DNA of 27,673 nt from JANXXV01 sp038230275 (GTDB lineage: Bacteria; Acidobacteriota; Terriglobia; Bryobacterales; Bryobacteraceae): positions 1 through 27,673 of the forward strand of contig JBBRNO010000085.1 of NCBI GenBank assembly GCA_038230275.1, in the 5' to 3' direction. The notes under the pieces are model-generated. The model was not told the DNA's origin. It saw nothing but the letters and a program-made list of their open reading frames with translations, and did not search any database. The first letter of the stretch is position 1. Each line of letters opens with the position of its first letter. This document shows positions 14,815-22,981 of this stretch, piece by piece. Position numbers and translations under genes: made by a program.

Positions 14815-16122
14815 ATGACGCCGTCCGAGCGTCTGCCCTCAGTAGTCATCGTAGGCAGGCCCAACGTAGGGAAATCCACCCTTTTTAATGCTATTACCGG
14901 TCAACGCCGCTCGATTGTCGGCGATGAGCCGGGCATCACGCGGGACCGCATCTATGGTGAGGGATACCATCGCAAACGCAAGTTTGAACTGATTGATACC
15001 GGCGGAATTATTCCCAATGACGATCAGTTGATTCCCAGCGAAATTCTGAAGCAGGCGCGGGTGGCGCTCGAAACAGCGGAGCAGATTCTGTTCGTGATCG
15101 ACGGCCGCACGGAGATCACAGGTATCGATCGTGATCTGGCGCAGATGCTGCGAAAGCTGGGCAAGCCGGTATCGCTGGTGGTGAACAAGATTGACCACGC
15201 GGTTCGCGATCAACTGCTGAACAATTTCTATTCGCTGGGATTTGAAAACATGTTCCCGGTTTCGGCCGAGCATAAGTTGGGACTGCAAGCGCTGCTGGAT
15301 CACGTGACGGAAGAATTTCCGCTGAGCGAAGCAGAAGAAGAGACGGACGAGAAGAAACCGCAGAAGATCAAGGTGGCAATCATCGGGCGGCCGAACGTGG
15401 GCAAGTCCACGCTGTTGAATGCGCTGGCGGGACAGGAGCGGGCGATTGTGTCTCCCGTGGCCGGCACCACGCGCGATTCAGTGGATGAGACGGTGATGGA
15501 CAATGGCGTCGAGTTTCTGTTTGTCGATACCGCGGGCATACGGCGCAAGGGCAAGACCACGGAGATGACGGAAAAGTTGAGCGTGGTGATGGCGCGCCGC
15601 AATATCCGCATGTCTCACGTGGTGCTGCTGGTGATTGATGCGACGCAAGGCGTGCTGGGACACGACGCGACGGTGGCCGGCTACGCGCATGAAGAAGGCC
15701 GGTCTGTCATTCTCTGCGTGAATAAGTGGGACGCCGCGGGAGACAAGGACCGGAAAGAGTTCACTGAACAGATCCGCGATGAACTGAAATTTCTGGACTA
15801 CGCTCCGGTGATTTTCATGTCGGCGAAAAATGACACGGGCGTGAAGCAGTTGTTTTCGCTGATCAAGACGTGCTTTGAATCGGCATCGAAGCGGGTGACT
15901 ACGGGCGATCTAAATCGCTTTGTCGCCAAGCTGCGATTCGAACCCGCTATCAAAGTTTTCTACATTACCCAGGCTGGATTGCGTCCGCCAACGTTCGTGC
16001 TGTTTACGGACAGGCCGAATGCGCTGCACTTTTCCGCGGAACGATTCCTGGTGAACCGCCTGCGGGAAACGTTTGGCTTCCAGGGCACGCCGGTTGTGAT
16101 TAAGACGAAGGGCCACCATTAG
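14815..16122 (+). CDS. der: Ribosome biogenesis GTPase Der (EngA)
   Basis: The 435-residue double-GTPase protein acts in 50S subunit maturation. Two complete GTPase domains are visible: GRPNVGKS at 14-21 with DTGG 61-64 and NKID 124-127, then GRPNVGKS at 191-198 with DTAG 238-241 and NKWD 303-306. They are joined by an acidic linker (SEAEEETDEKK). A KH-like C-terminal domain ends in GTPVVIKTKG. Length and order are normal for the family. The start ATG 14815 gives the usual short leader. It is divergent from typA and is followed directly by toxin-antitoxin debris, so it is the right-hand edge of the housekeeping block. Confidence 0.97.
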   Translation: MTPSERLPSVVIVGRPNVGKSTLFNAITGQRRSIVGDEPGITRDRIYGEGYHRKRKFELIDTGGIIPNDDQLIPSEILKQARVALETAEQILFVIDGRTEITGIDRDLAQMLRKLGKPVSLVVNKIDHAVRDQLLNNFYSLGFENMFPVSAEHKLGLQALLDHVTEEFPLSEAEEETDEKKPQKIKVAIIGRPNVGKSTLLNALAGQERAIVSPVAGTTRDSVDETVMDNGVEFLFVDTAGIRRKGKTTEMTEKLSVVMARRNIRMSHVVLLVIDATQGVLGHDATVAGYAHEEGRSVILCVNKWDAAGDKDRKEFTEQIRDELKFLDYAPVIFMSAKNDTGVKQLFSLIKTCFESASKRVTTGDLNRFVAKLRFEPAIKVFYITQAGLRPPTFVLFTDRPNALHFSAERFLVNRLRETFGFQGTPVVIKTKGHH

Positions 16123-16136
16123 GCGTAGCAGGAACC

Positions 16137-16286
16137 GCCAGAGCCAAGGAAAAGCTCGATACGTTGCTATTGGAACGGTTGAATTCCGGTGATTCGATTC
16201 CGGTGGACGCCGCATTCTGGAGTGATATCAAGCAAGAGGCTCCCGCCAAACTGGAATCCCGCAAGCGAAGTTCTTCCAAGAAATGA
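16137..16286 (+). pseudogene. 5'-truncated parD-type antitoxin remnant
   Basis: The frame reads ARAKEKLDTLLLERLNSGDS followed by IPVDAAFWSDIKQEAPAKL and ends at TGA 16284-16286. This is the C-terminal half of a ParD-type antitoxin (the 'KLExLLLxGLxSG...fWxxI' region). There is no start codon; the DNA-binding N-terminal half is missing and the frame runs back into the der coding end. The stop overlaps the start of the parE remnant as ATGA, the normal parDE arrangement. I call it a dead gene. Confidence 0.7.
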
Positions 16287-16451
16287 TCACGTTAGTTACG
16301 CAACGGCCACGGGCGCGACTTGATTTGCTGGAGCACTTCGCCTATTTCGGAGAGCAAGCCAGTGGAACTGGCCGAACGCTACGCCGGCGCCAATGATGCA
16401 AGTTATATCCCATTGGTCGATCATCTTTGGTCGATCTGTTCCGCTTCATAA
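16283..16451 (+). pseudogene. Frameshifted, truncated parE-type toxin remnant
   Basis: ATG 16283 opens MITLVTQRPRARLDLLEHFA then YFGEQAS, the N-terminal helices of a RelE/ParE toxin. At about 16361 one extra base breaks the frame. The sequel VELAERYAGANDASYI is found one frame over (from 16362), and that frame ends at TAA 16449-16451. The expected C-terminal beta-sheet with its basic residues is absent. So only about half of the toxin is left, in two frames. Confidence 0.7.
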
Positions 16452-16536
16452 GAGCGGGCCGTGCGAAACAGTGGCCGTATGAGTCAGACTGCCGCTGGTG
16501 GCGGTCATCGTCAGCATTTCCTGCTTGCTGCTTACG
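16452..16536. other. Short non-coding gap after the parDE remnant
   Basis: I see no gene, hairpin with T-tract, or recognisable repeat in this 85-bp gap between the parE remnant and the end of the small reverse-strand gene. It may be further decayed coding sequence. Confidence 0.4.
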
Positions 16537-16767
16537 CTATTGGTCGCTGTTCTTAATTTCCTGTAGTAATCTGCAAACTATTTGCCGGAGCATATCCAGG
16601 CCTTCGTCGTTGCAATACTGGCCGGCGGAGGGCGGATACAGTCGAGGCAACCCCGCACATACGATTAGCAACGCGTCGAGCTCAGGATCATCGATTGAGA
16701 GTGTAGTGAAATCGTCCCAGTCGTAGGCGCCCCCTTCCCCGGCAAGGAACTTTTCGATCTCGATCAA
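16537..16767 (-). CDS. Small conserved hypothetical protein
   Basis: The 76-residue acidic protein starts at TTG 16767 and contains YDWDDFTTLSIDDPELD (15-31), CAGLPRLYPP and YCNDEGLDML. The pattern 'FLxG..yxWDDF...DPxLD...YPP...YcxdeG' is one I have met in short bacterial proteins of unknown function, sometimes in toxin-antitoxin or immunity neighbourhoods, but I cannot name it. No ATG start or clear Shine-Dalgarno is present, so a worn 5' end is possible. It lies between two pseudogenes. Confidence 0.55.
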   Translation of the reverse strand: MIEIEKFLAGEGGAYDWDDFTTLSIDDPELDALLIVCAGLPRLYPPSAGQYCNDEGLDMLRQIVCRLLQEIKNSDQ

Positions 16768-16905
16768 CGTATGTTGTTAGGTTATTGGCATGCTACTTAA
16801 AAACTATCGGCATGCATCGGCGTTTATCTGCGGCTCATGATGATTTTGGATTTTTCAAAACCCCGAACGAATCCCGCTAGGGGACTGCCGAAAACGCAGA
16901 ATTCT
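16768..16905. other. Intergenic gap with repeated GGCATGC
   Basis: This 138-bp AT-richer gap holds no gene. GGCATGC occurs at 16787-16793 and 16809-16815, 22 bp apart. They could be operator half-sites for the small reverse gene or chance; the evidence is weak. Confidence 0.3.
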
Positions 16906-17826
16906 TTAGCGAATGGCGATGGTAACTCCGGCCTGACTGGAAGCGTTGCCTACTTTTAACACGACCGGGACCGCATTCCCGCTCTGAACCCGGATAAAAT
17001 CGGGAGGTTGACTTGAATCACCCCAGCTACCAAGCCTGGAGCGCCGCCCGCATACTGCGGCTTCACCATTTGGCCGCCGATGGTAACGCTGACGGGTAAA
17101 ATCGGTTGAGGCAATGGAACCGCAGCAGGGTTTCCATCTAGACCAACAGGAGTGGCCGGGCCTTCACCAGCCGCGAAACACGATATGACGTCTCCGACGT
17201 TCGCAGGGGTTGCTGCTGTGTTGATTGAACTGTCTTGGTTAACACAGGCTGCGGGTCCCTTTCCGGTGGAATCCAGGGTGAAAATGATGGGTGCCGATGA
17301 AGCAATAGGAACGGAAACTATGGCTGTGGTTTGCCCTTGATACGCAGCAGTTACCTGCGCCGTTCCACCGCGTACTGAATAGGGGACAATAGCCGCGACT
17401 TGAGTTGCCAAGTATAAATGAGTGGAGCGGGAATGCCGTTGAACGACACACTCGTGCCAGCGAGTTGAGTATCGGCCAGTCCGGCATTGTTAACGTGGAA
17501 AAGCGTCAGTTGTGCGGGGCCGAGTCTGGAACCGGACAAGACGATAATTTCACCGGGCGAGACAGATCCTGGGGGTTGCTCGCCGAATTCGTAACGCCCG
17601 TGATGGCGAGAAACGAGGGAACCGGCTGAAGTAAGCGAATTGCGTTGTTGTTAGATTCCGCGATGTAAAGATTTCCCGTTTTGTCTACGGCCATTAAACC
17701 GGGCCTGAGAGAAGCATTAGTTTGCCGGTCCGCCGTGCCCGAAGTAGGCCAACGAAGTAATTCCCGGTCAACGTTCCCTGCCAGAATGGGTTTGACGCGA
17801 GGTTCCACCCATGGCATGATGCCATT
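16906..17826 (-). pseudogene. Broken NHL-repeat / TIGR03437-domain protein gene
   Basis: Read on the minus strand in pieces, this is the C-terminal part of a secreted NHL-repeat protein with a TIGR03437 (Solibacter-type) C-terminal domain. An NHL unit (MAVDKTGNLYIAESNNNAIR, about 17692-17629) comes first, followed by ITGVTNSASNPQDLSRP. A frameshift near 17555 leads into GEIIVLSGSRLGPAQLTL and on to NGIPAPLIYT. A second shift near 17410 leads into ATQVAAIVPYSVRGGTAQV and the rest of the domain. A third near 16975 leads into NAVPVVLKVGNASSQAGV and the stop at 16906-16908. At least three shifts and no start mean the gene is dead. Its remaining part ends where vapB begins. Confidence 0.8.
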
Positions 17827-18102
17827 ATGATCAGGGAAGTTGTTCTCGATAAAGGTGGCCGGGTTGTCATTCCCAAACCGTTGCGTGAAAAGTTGCACTT
17901 GGGGCCGGGGGATTCCCTTTACCTGGAAAGCGCCGGCGACCAGATCGTGCTGCGCCCGGTGCGAGGATCCGCACCGTTGCGGAAAGAAGATGGCATTTGG
18001 GTTTTCAGAACCGGCAAGCGCATTCCGGCAGAGTTGACTGACTCACTCCTGGACGATCTTCGGTCAGAACGGGATCTACACCATATTGCGAAGGTGCGGT
18101 GA
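17827..18102 (+). CDS. AbrB/SpoVT-type antitoxin (VapB-like)
   Basis: The 91-residue protein has an N-terminal AbrB-type swapped-hairpin DNA-binding domain: VLDKGGRVVIPKPLREKL then GDSLYLESAGDQIVLRPVR, residues about 6-45. The C-terminal tail (FRTGKRIPAELTDSLLDDLR) is the usual toxin-neutralising helix. With the PIN protein just downstream it forms a type II toxin-antitoxin pair, expected to repress its own operon. Its stop overlaps the toxin start as GTGA. The start ATG 17827 lies right at the edge of the broken TIGR03437 gene. Confidence 0.88.
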   Translation: MIREVVLDKGGRVVIPKPLREKLHLGPGDSLYLESAGDQIVLRPVRGSAPLRKEDGIWVFRTGKRIPAELTDSLLDDLRSERDLHHIAKVR

Positions 18103-18524
18103 AGGCGTTTTTCGATACATCGGTCCTGGTGCCGGTGTTTTATGGGGATCACGAACGGCACGATTCCAGCATCGCTGCATTCAAACGCTACAAGAAGAAA
18201 CAGGCCGCTTGCGGCGCTCATAGTCTAGCTGAGGTTTATGCTTCTCTTACTCGAATGCCGGGAAGGCATCGAATTAGCAGTGAGCAGGCGATGTTGTTCG
18301 TGGCAACCCTTCGCGAGCGGTTAACCATTATCGCGCTGACTGAGGAAGAGTACTTTCACTGCATGGAAGCGAACTCCGCTTTGGGCGTGGTGGGCGGCAC
18401 AATATACGATGCGCTCCTTGCCTATTGCGCTCTGAAAAGCGGGGCTGAAGTTATCTATTCCTGGAATATTCGCCACTACCAGCTTCTAGGACCCGATGTT
18501 GCCAAACGTTTATCCACCCCGTAG
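18099..18524 (+). CDS. PIN-domain toxin (VapC-like)
   Basis: The 141-residue PIN-domain ribonuclease carries acidic residues at Asp6 (FFDTSVL), Glu45 (SLAEVYASL) and Asp104 (TIYDALLAYCAL), plus Asn123 in SWNIRHYQLLG. So the active site looks intact and the toxin is probably functional, cutting RNA (in many relatives tRNA or rRNA) when free of its antitoxin. It starts with GTG 18099 inside the antitoxin stop, with AAGG 4 nt upstream, implying coupled translation. It is intact next to a dead parDE pair. Confidence 0.9.
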   Translation: MKAFFDTSVLVPVFYGDHERHDSSIAAFKRYKKKQAACGAHSLAEVYASLTRMPGRHRISSEQAMLFVATLRERLTIIALTEEEYFHCMEANSALGVVGGTIYDALLAYCALKSGAEVIYSWNIRHYQLLGPDVAKRLSTP

Positions 18525-18625
18525 ACAACGGGGCCGTGACTCACTAACCCTACTGTTCGATTCCCAAACAAATACCCACTCCTTGGGATGACGTCCGGAG
18601 TCTCCGCTGCCATAACGTCGATGGT

Positions 18626-18630
18626 GGGAG
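18626..18630 (+). promoter_or_regulatory. Ribosome binding site of the efflux adaptor gene
   Basis: GGGAG lies 5 nt before ATG 18636. It decides the start against the in-frame ATGs at 18588 and 18621, neither of which leads straight into the lipoprotein signal. Confidence 0.7.
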
Positions 18631-18635
18631 ACTTG

Positions 18636-19835
18636 ATGCGCAGATTTGCGATTGCCTCGGCGGCGGGGCTTGTACTTCTCACCGCCAGTTCGTGCACGAA
18701 GACCGCAAAGGTGGAAGCGCCGGTGGAGGTGCCTACGGTTGCGGTTGCCAAGGTCTCCGTCGAAGATCTATCGCATGCGCTGGTTTTGACGGCGGAGTTC
18801 AAGCCGTTCCAGGAGATCGACGTGATGGCGAAAGTGGCCGGGTACGTCAAGAAGATTTACGTGGATGTGGGGGATCGCGTCGCTACTGGACAGTTGCTGG
18901 CGATTCTGGAAATACCTGAGATGGGCGACGATATCACCAGGGCGCAAGCATCCGTGGAGCGCAGTGGTTCCGAAGTTGCGCGAGCCAAGGATGAGGTGCA
19001 GCGTGCGGAATCCGCGCATCAGATGACGCATCTAGCCTACGAGCGCATCTTCACCGTATCGAAGAACCGGCCGGGCTTAGTGGCGCAACAGGAGATTGAC
19101 GATGCCCGCGGCAGGGACCTGGTTTCCGAGGCGCAGGTGGCTTCGGCTAAGTCCGCGCTGGAGTCCGCCGTGCAACAGGTCAACGTAAACAAGGCGGATC
19201 AGGGCCGAACCAAAACCATGTTCGAATACACGCGCGTGACGGCTCCGTTTGCGGGCGTGATCACCAAGCGCTATGCGGATACGGGGTCGATGATTCAGGC
19301 AGGCACCGCATCTCAGACGCAAGCCATGCCGCTGGTGAAGCTATCGCAAAACAGTCTGTTGCGGTTGATCCTGCCGGTGCCGGAATCGGCCGTTCCGCGG
19401 GTGCATGTAGGGCAGCAAGTGGCGGTTCGCGTCCCAACGCTGGACCGAAACTTTCCCGGCAAGGTAGCGCGCTTTTCGGGCAAGGTTCAATCCAGCAGCC
19501 GGACAATGGAAACCGAAGTGGATGTTCAGAACGCGAGCCTGTTGCTGATTCCGGGTATGTACGCGGAGGTGAACTTGACGATGGAACGGCGGGACGCCGC
19601 CTTGGCCATCCCACTGGCTGCCGCCGGGGAATCGAAGGTGACAGTAGTGACCGCGGACAATCGGGTGGAAATCCGGAAGGTCGAGCTGGGAATTGAGACT
19701 GCGAATTTTGTGGAGGTTCGCTCGGGCCTCAAGGAAGGCGAGTTAGTGGTGCTTGGAAACAGCGGCGGCTTGCAGGCGGGACAGCAAGTGAAGCCAAAAC
19801 TAACCGCTATGACGGCTTCGAAGGAGGGCCGTTAA
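18636..19835 (+). CDS. RND efflux periplasmic adaptor (membrane fusion) lipoprotein
   Basis: The 399-residue adaptor links the inner-membrane pump to the outer-membrane channel. A lipoprotein signal ends at Cys20 (LVLLTASSC). Then come a biotinyl-lipoyl half motif (MAKVAGYVKKIYVDVGDRVA), a long alpha-hairpin (about 100-190), the second lipoyl half (RVTAPFAGVITKRYADTGS) and beta-barrel/MP domains. ATG 18636 is chosen because GGGAG stands 5 nt upstream and the lipoprotein signal follows at once; the open frame extends to 18588. It overlaps the pump gene by one base (TAATG). It is the first gene of a four-gene unit, so its 5' gap (18525-18635) should hold the operon promoter. Confidence 0.93.
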   Translation: MRRFAIASAAGLVLLTASSCTKTAKVEAPVEVPTVAVAKVSVEDLSHALVLTAEFKPFQEIDVMAKVAGYVKKIYVDVGDRVATGQLLAILEIPEMGDDITRAQASVERSGSEVARAKDEVQRAESAHQMTHLAYERIFTVSKNRPGLVAQQEIDDARGRDLVSEAQVASAKSALESAVQQVNVNKADQGRTKTMFEYTRVTAPFAGVITKRYADTGSMIQAGTASQTQAMPLVKLSQNSLLRLILPVPESAVPRVHVGQQVAVRVPTLDRNFPGKVARFSGKVQSSSRTMETEVDVQNASLLLIPGMYAEVNLTMERRDAALAIPLAAAGESKVTVVTADNRVEIRKVELGIETANFVEVRSGLKEGELVVLGNSGGLQAGQQVKPKLTAMTASKEGR

Positions 19836-22800
19836 TGTCGCGGTTCGCCATTCGGAATCCGTACTTCATTGTTGTGCTTTGCCTGATGATCGCCGTGGTG
19901 GGCATCAGCAGCATGGCGCGCATGCCGGTGGATATGTTCCCGGCGATGAATATTCCGGTGGTGGTTGTGGCCACCTTCTATTCGGGCATGCCGCCGGAGC
20001 AAATTGAGACCGATATCACTAGCCGCTTCGAGCGGTTCTTCACGCTGGGCAGCGGCATTGAACATATCGAATCGCGATCGCTGCCGGGCGTAAGCGTCAT
20101 CAAGGTGTACTTTCAACCGGGCACGAATCCGGATTCGGCGGTGACCACAATCTCCAATCTGGCCATGGCCCAGCTGCGGCGCTTACCGCCTGGCACCTTG
20201 CCGCCGATCGTTTTAAAGTTCGATGCGTCAAGCCTGCCCGTGTGCCTGGTGACGTTCAAGGGCGAAGGGCTCAACGAAACGGAGCTCCGCGATCTGGCGC
20301 AGTTTCAAGTGCGAAACCAATTGGCCAGTGTTCCCGGCGCATCGGTGCCGCAGCCGTTCGGCGGACGTTACCGCCAGATCATGGTCTACGCCGATCCGTA
20401 CAAGTTGGAAGCGCATCAACTGAGCTTGATGGATGTGGTCCGATCCGTGAACGAGTCGAATCTGATTCTGCCGGCGGGTGACGTGCAGATCGGCTCGCTC
20501 GATTACAGCATCTATACCAATAGTCAACTGCGCGATATCTCAGAGATTAATCAACTGCCCATCAAGACGGTGGGCGCGGCTCCGGTGCGCATTGGCGATA
20601 TCGGAATAGCCAAGGATTCACACCAGATCCAGACGAACGTTGTGCGGGTGGACGGGCAGCGGTCCGTGTATGTCCCAGTGCTGAAGCAGGGCGGCGATAC
20701 GAACACGATTGCCGTGGTGGATGGCATTAAAGGCGCGGTGAAGGGGCTGACCGATGTGCCAAAGCAACTGGTCAGCAATGTGGTCTTCGATCAATCGGTC
20801 TTCGTGAAAACGGCAATCGAAACGCTGCTGCATGAAGGCGCTATCGGCCTGTTTCTAACCTCGCTGATGATTCTGGTGTTCCTTGGCAGCATGCGCGCTA
20901 CGGTTGCTGTATTCTTCTCGATTCCGCTCTCGGCGCTGGCCACGTTCATCGCACTTTCGCTGGGAGGTAACTCGATCAACAGCATGGTGCTGGGCGGGCT
21001 GGCGCTGGCGTTTTCCCGATTGATCGATAACTCGGTGGTGGTGCTGGAGAACATTTACCGTCACCTGGAACTTGGTGAACCGCCGGAGGTGGCGGCGGAG
21101 ATTGGCGGCCGTGAAGTGGCACTCCCCGTGCTTTCGGCCACGCTTACCACGGTGGTGGTTTTCTTCCCGGTGACGTTCTTGTACGGCGTCAGCAAGTTTC
21201 TGTTTTCGGCGCTGGCGCTGGCGGTCGCGCTGTCGCTCTTTGCATCGTATGTCGTAGCGCTGACTGTAGTGCCTCTGTTCTGCGCCCGGTTCATCAAGGC
21301 TTCGCACCACGGTACGCCGTCGGATGAAAAGCCCGTGCAGATCAACAAGCCGCGGCGGAAGTGGTCATTGAACAATCGATTCAACGTTTGGTTCAACAAC
21401 CGCTTCGAATCTTTTCTCAAGTTCTACGACCGGCTGGTGGCCGGCACGCTGCGCCGGCCCGCTTTGACGCTGGGCGTGTTCGGAATTCTATTTGTGGTGA
21501 GTCTTGGATTGTATCCGCTGCTGGGGCTATCGTTCTTTCCTCGAACGGACGCCGGACAGTTCGTGATCAATTTGAAGGCACCCACCGGAACGCGCCTGGC
21601 GGTGACTGAAAACGAAGTCGCCAAAGTAGAGCAACTGGTTCGCAGTGTGGTTGCGCCGGAAGATCTGGGAATGATTGTTTCGAACATTGGCGCGACACCT
21701 GATTTTTCGGCTATCTATACCAGCAACTCCGCCATGCATACGGCGTTTGTGCAAGTGAGTTTGAAGGAAGACCATGCTACCGGCAGCTACGAATACATGG
21801 CGCGGGTGAAGGCGAAGATTGTTTCGGAACTTCCCGAACTCAGCGTGTACTTTCAATCGGGCGGTTTGGTGGATGCGGTGCTGAACCTGGGCCTGCCCGC
21901 GCCGATTGATGTACAGGTGTCCGGCTCGAATATGGAGAAGAGCTACGAAACCGCGCTTCTGCTGGCTTCGAAAATTAGAAAGATCTCAGGAGTGGCCGAC
22001 ACGTTTATCCCGCAGGATATCGATTATCCGGCGCTGCAACTGGACGTCGATCGTACGCGTGCCAGCGAACTGGGCTTGAGCCAGCGCGAGGTGGTTAACA
22101 ACGTGATCACGGCGTTGACATCGAACCAGATGATCGCACCGAGTTTTTGGATCGACCCGAAGACCGGCAACGACTATATGCTGACTGTCCAGTATCCGGA
22201 GAGTCAGATCAAGAATCTGATTGACCTGAAATCGATTCCGATGCGCGCCGCGAACGGACTGACTTCGTCGCGCCTGGACGCTGTGAGCGGAATCACGCGA
22301 ATCAAATCGCCCACCGAGGTGGATCACTATCAATTGCGGCGCGTGACGGATATCTACGTGCGGCCGCTGAACGAAGACCTGGGAAAGATTGCCACCTCTA
22401 TCGATTCCATCATCGCCGCTACCCGGGTTCCAGCGGGACTGAAGATCACCCTGCGGGGAATGGTGCAGGGGATGCGCGCATCGTTCCAAAGCTTCGCGCT
22501 GGGTCTGTGCCTGGCGGTGGTGCTGCTCTATTTAATCCTGGTGGCGCAGTTCCGGTCCTTTGTCGATCCGTTCATCATTTTGCTGGCTGTGCCGCCCGGC
22601 ATCAGCGGTGTGCTGCTTACGCTGTGGCTGTCAGACACTACGCTGAATGTGATGTCGCTAATGGGCATCGTGATGCTGGTGGGCATTGCCGTATCGAACA
22701 GTATTCTCATCGTGGAATTCACGCGGCATCTGCGCGAAGAAGGGATGGATGTGCGGACCGCGGTGTCAATGGCGTGCCGGGTACGATTGCGTCCGGTGCT

Positions 22801-22981
22801 CATGACGTCCCTGGCAACCATCATCGGGCTGATGCCGATGGCGCTGAAGCTTGGCGCAGGCAGCGAGTCGTACGCTCCACTGGCGCGCGCGATTCTCGGG
22901 GGGTTGGCGGTATCTGTGGTCCTTACGGTTTTCCTGGTTCCTGCTGCCTACTTTATGGTCTACCGCGAGGCACGCGCATGA
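19835..22981 (+). CDS. RND-family efflux pump, inner-membrane subunit
   Basis: The 1048-residue, twelve-helix proton-driven RND transporter has a first membrane helix (FIVVLCLMIAVVGISSM), a porter domain loop, helices 2-6, a second loop and helices 8-12 (for example LCLAVVLLYLILVAQFRSF). It probably exports drugs or other amphiphiles with its operon partners. In helix 4 the motif reads SRLIDNSVVVLENI: Asp398 is kept, but the next residue, Asp408 in AcrB, is Asn399, and Arg395 is close by. The helix-10 position of AcrB Lys940 is Ser954 (IAVSNSILIVEF). So the proton relay differs from AcrB, though Asp-Asn variants are known in other RND branches. GGAGGG at 19823-19828 precedes the ATG. Confidence 0.94.
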   Translation: MSRFAIRNPYFIVVLCLMIAVVGISSMARMPVDMFPAMNIPVVVVATFYSGMPPEQIETDITSRFERFFTLGSGIEHIESRSLPGVSVIKVYFQPGTNPDSAVTTISNLAMAQLRRLPPGTLPPIVLKFDASSLPVCLVTFKGEGLNETELRDLAQFQVRNQLASVPGASVPQPFGGRYRQIMVYADPYKLEAHQLSLMDVVRSVNESNLILPAGDVQIGSLDYSIYTNSQLRDISEINQLPIKTVGAAPVRIGDIGIAKDSHQIQTNVVRVDGQRSVYVPVLKQGGDTNTIAVVDGIKGAVKGLTDVPKQLVSNVVFDQSVFVKTAIETLLHEGAIGLFLTSLMILVFLGSMRATVAVFFSIPLSALATFIALSLGGNSINSMVLGGLALAFSRLIDNSVVVLENIYRHLELGEPPEVAAEIGGREVALPVLSATLTTVVVFFPVTFLYGVSKFLFSALALAVALSLFASYVVALTVVPLFCARFIKASHHGTPSDEKPVQINKPRRKWSLNNRFNVWFNNRFESFLKFYDRLVAGTLRRPALTLGVFGILFVVSLGLYPLLGLSFFPRTDAGQFVINLKAPTGTRLAVTENEVAKVEQLVRSVVAPEDLGMIVSNIGATPDFSAIYTSNSAMHTAFVQVSLKEDHATGSYEYMARVKAKIVSELPELSVYFQSGGLVDAVLNLGLPAPIDVQVSGSNMEKSYETALLLASKIRKISGVADTFIPQDIDYPALQLDVDRTRASELGLSQREVVNNVITALTSNQMIAPSFWIDPKTGNDYMLTVQYPESQIKNLIDLKSIPMRAANGLTSSRLDAVSGITRIKSPTEVDHYQLRRVTDIYVRPLNEDLGKIATSIDSIIAATRVPAGLKITLRGMVQGMRASFQSFALGLCLAVVLLYLILVAQFRSFVDPFIILLAVPPGISGVLLTLWLSDTTLNVMSLMGIVMLVGIAVSNSILIVEFTRHLREEGMDVRTAVSMACRVRLRPVLMTSLATIIGLMPMALKLGAGSESYAPLARAILGGLAVSVVLTVFLVPAAYFMVYREARA

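Noticed and set aside
22507..22977. Upstream in-frame extension of the TolC-family gene
   Set aside because: The stretch lies inside the pump gene, codes for no recognisable domain, and the signal peptide starts exactly at the ATGA overlap at 22978.
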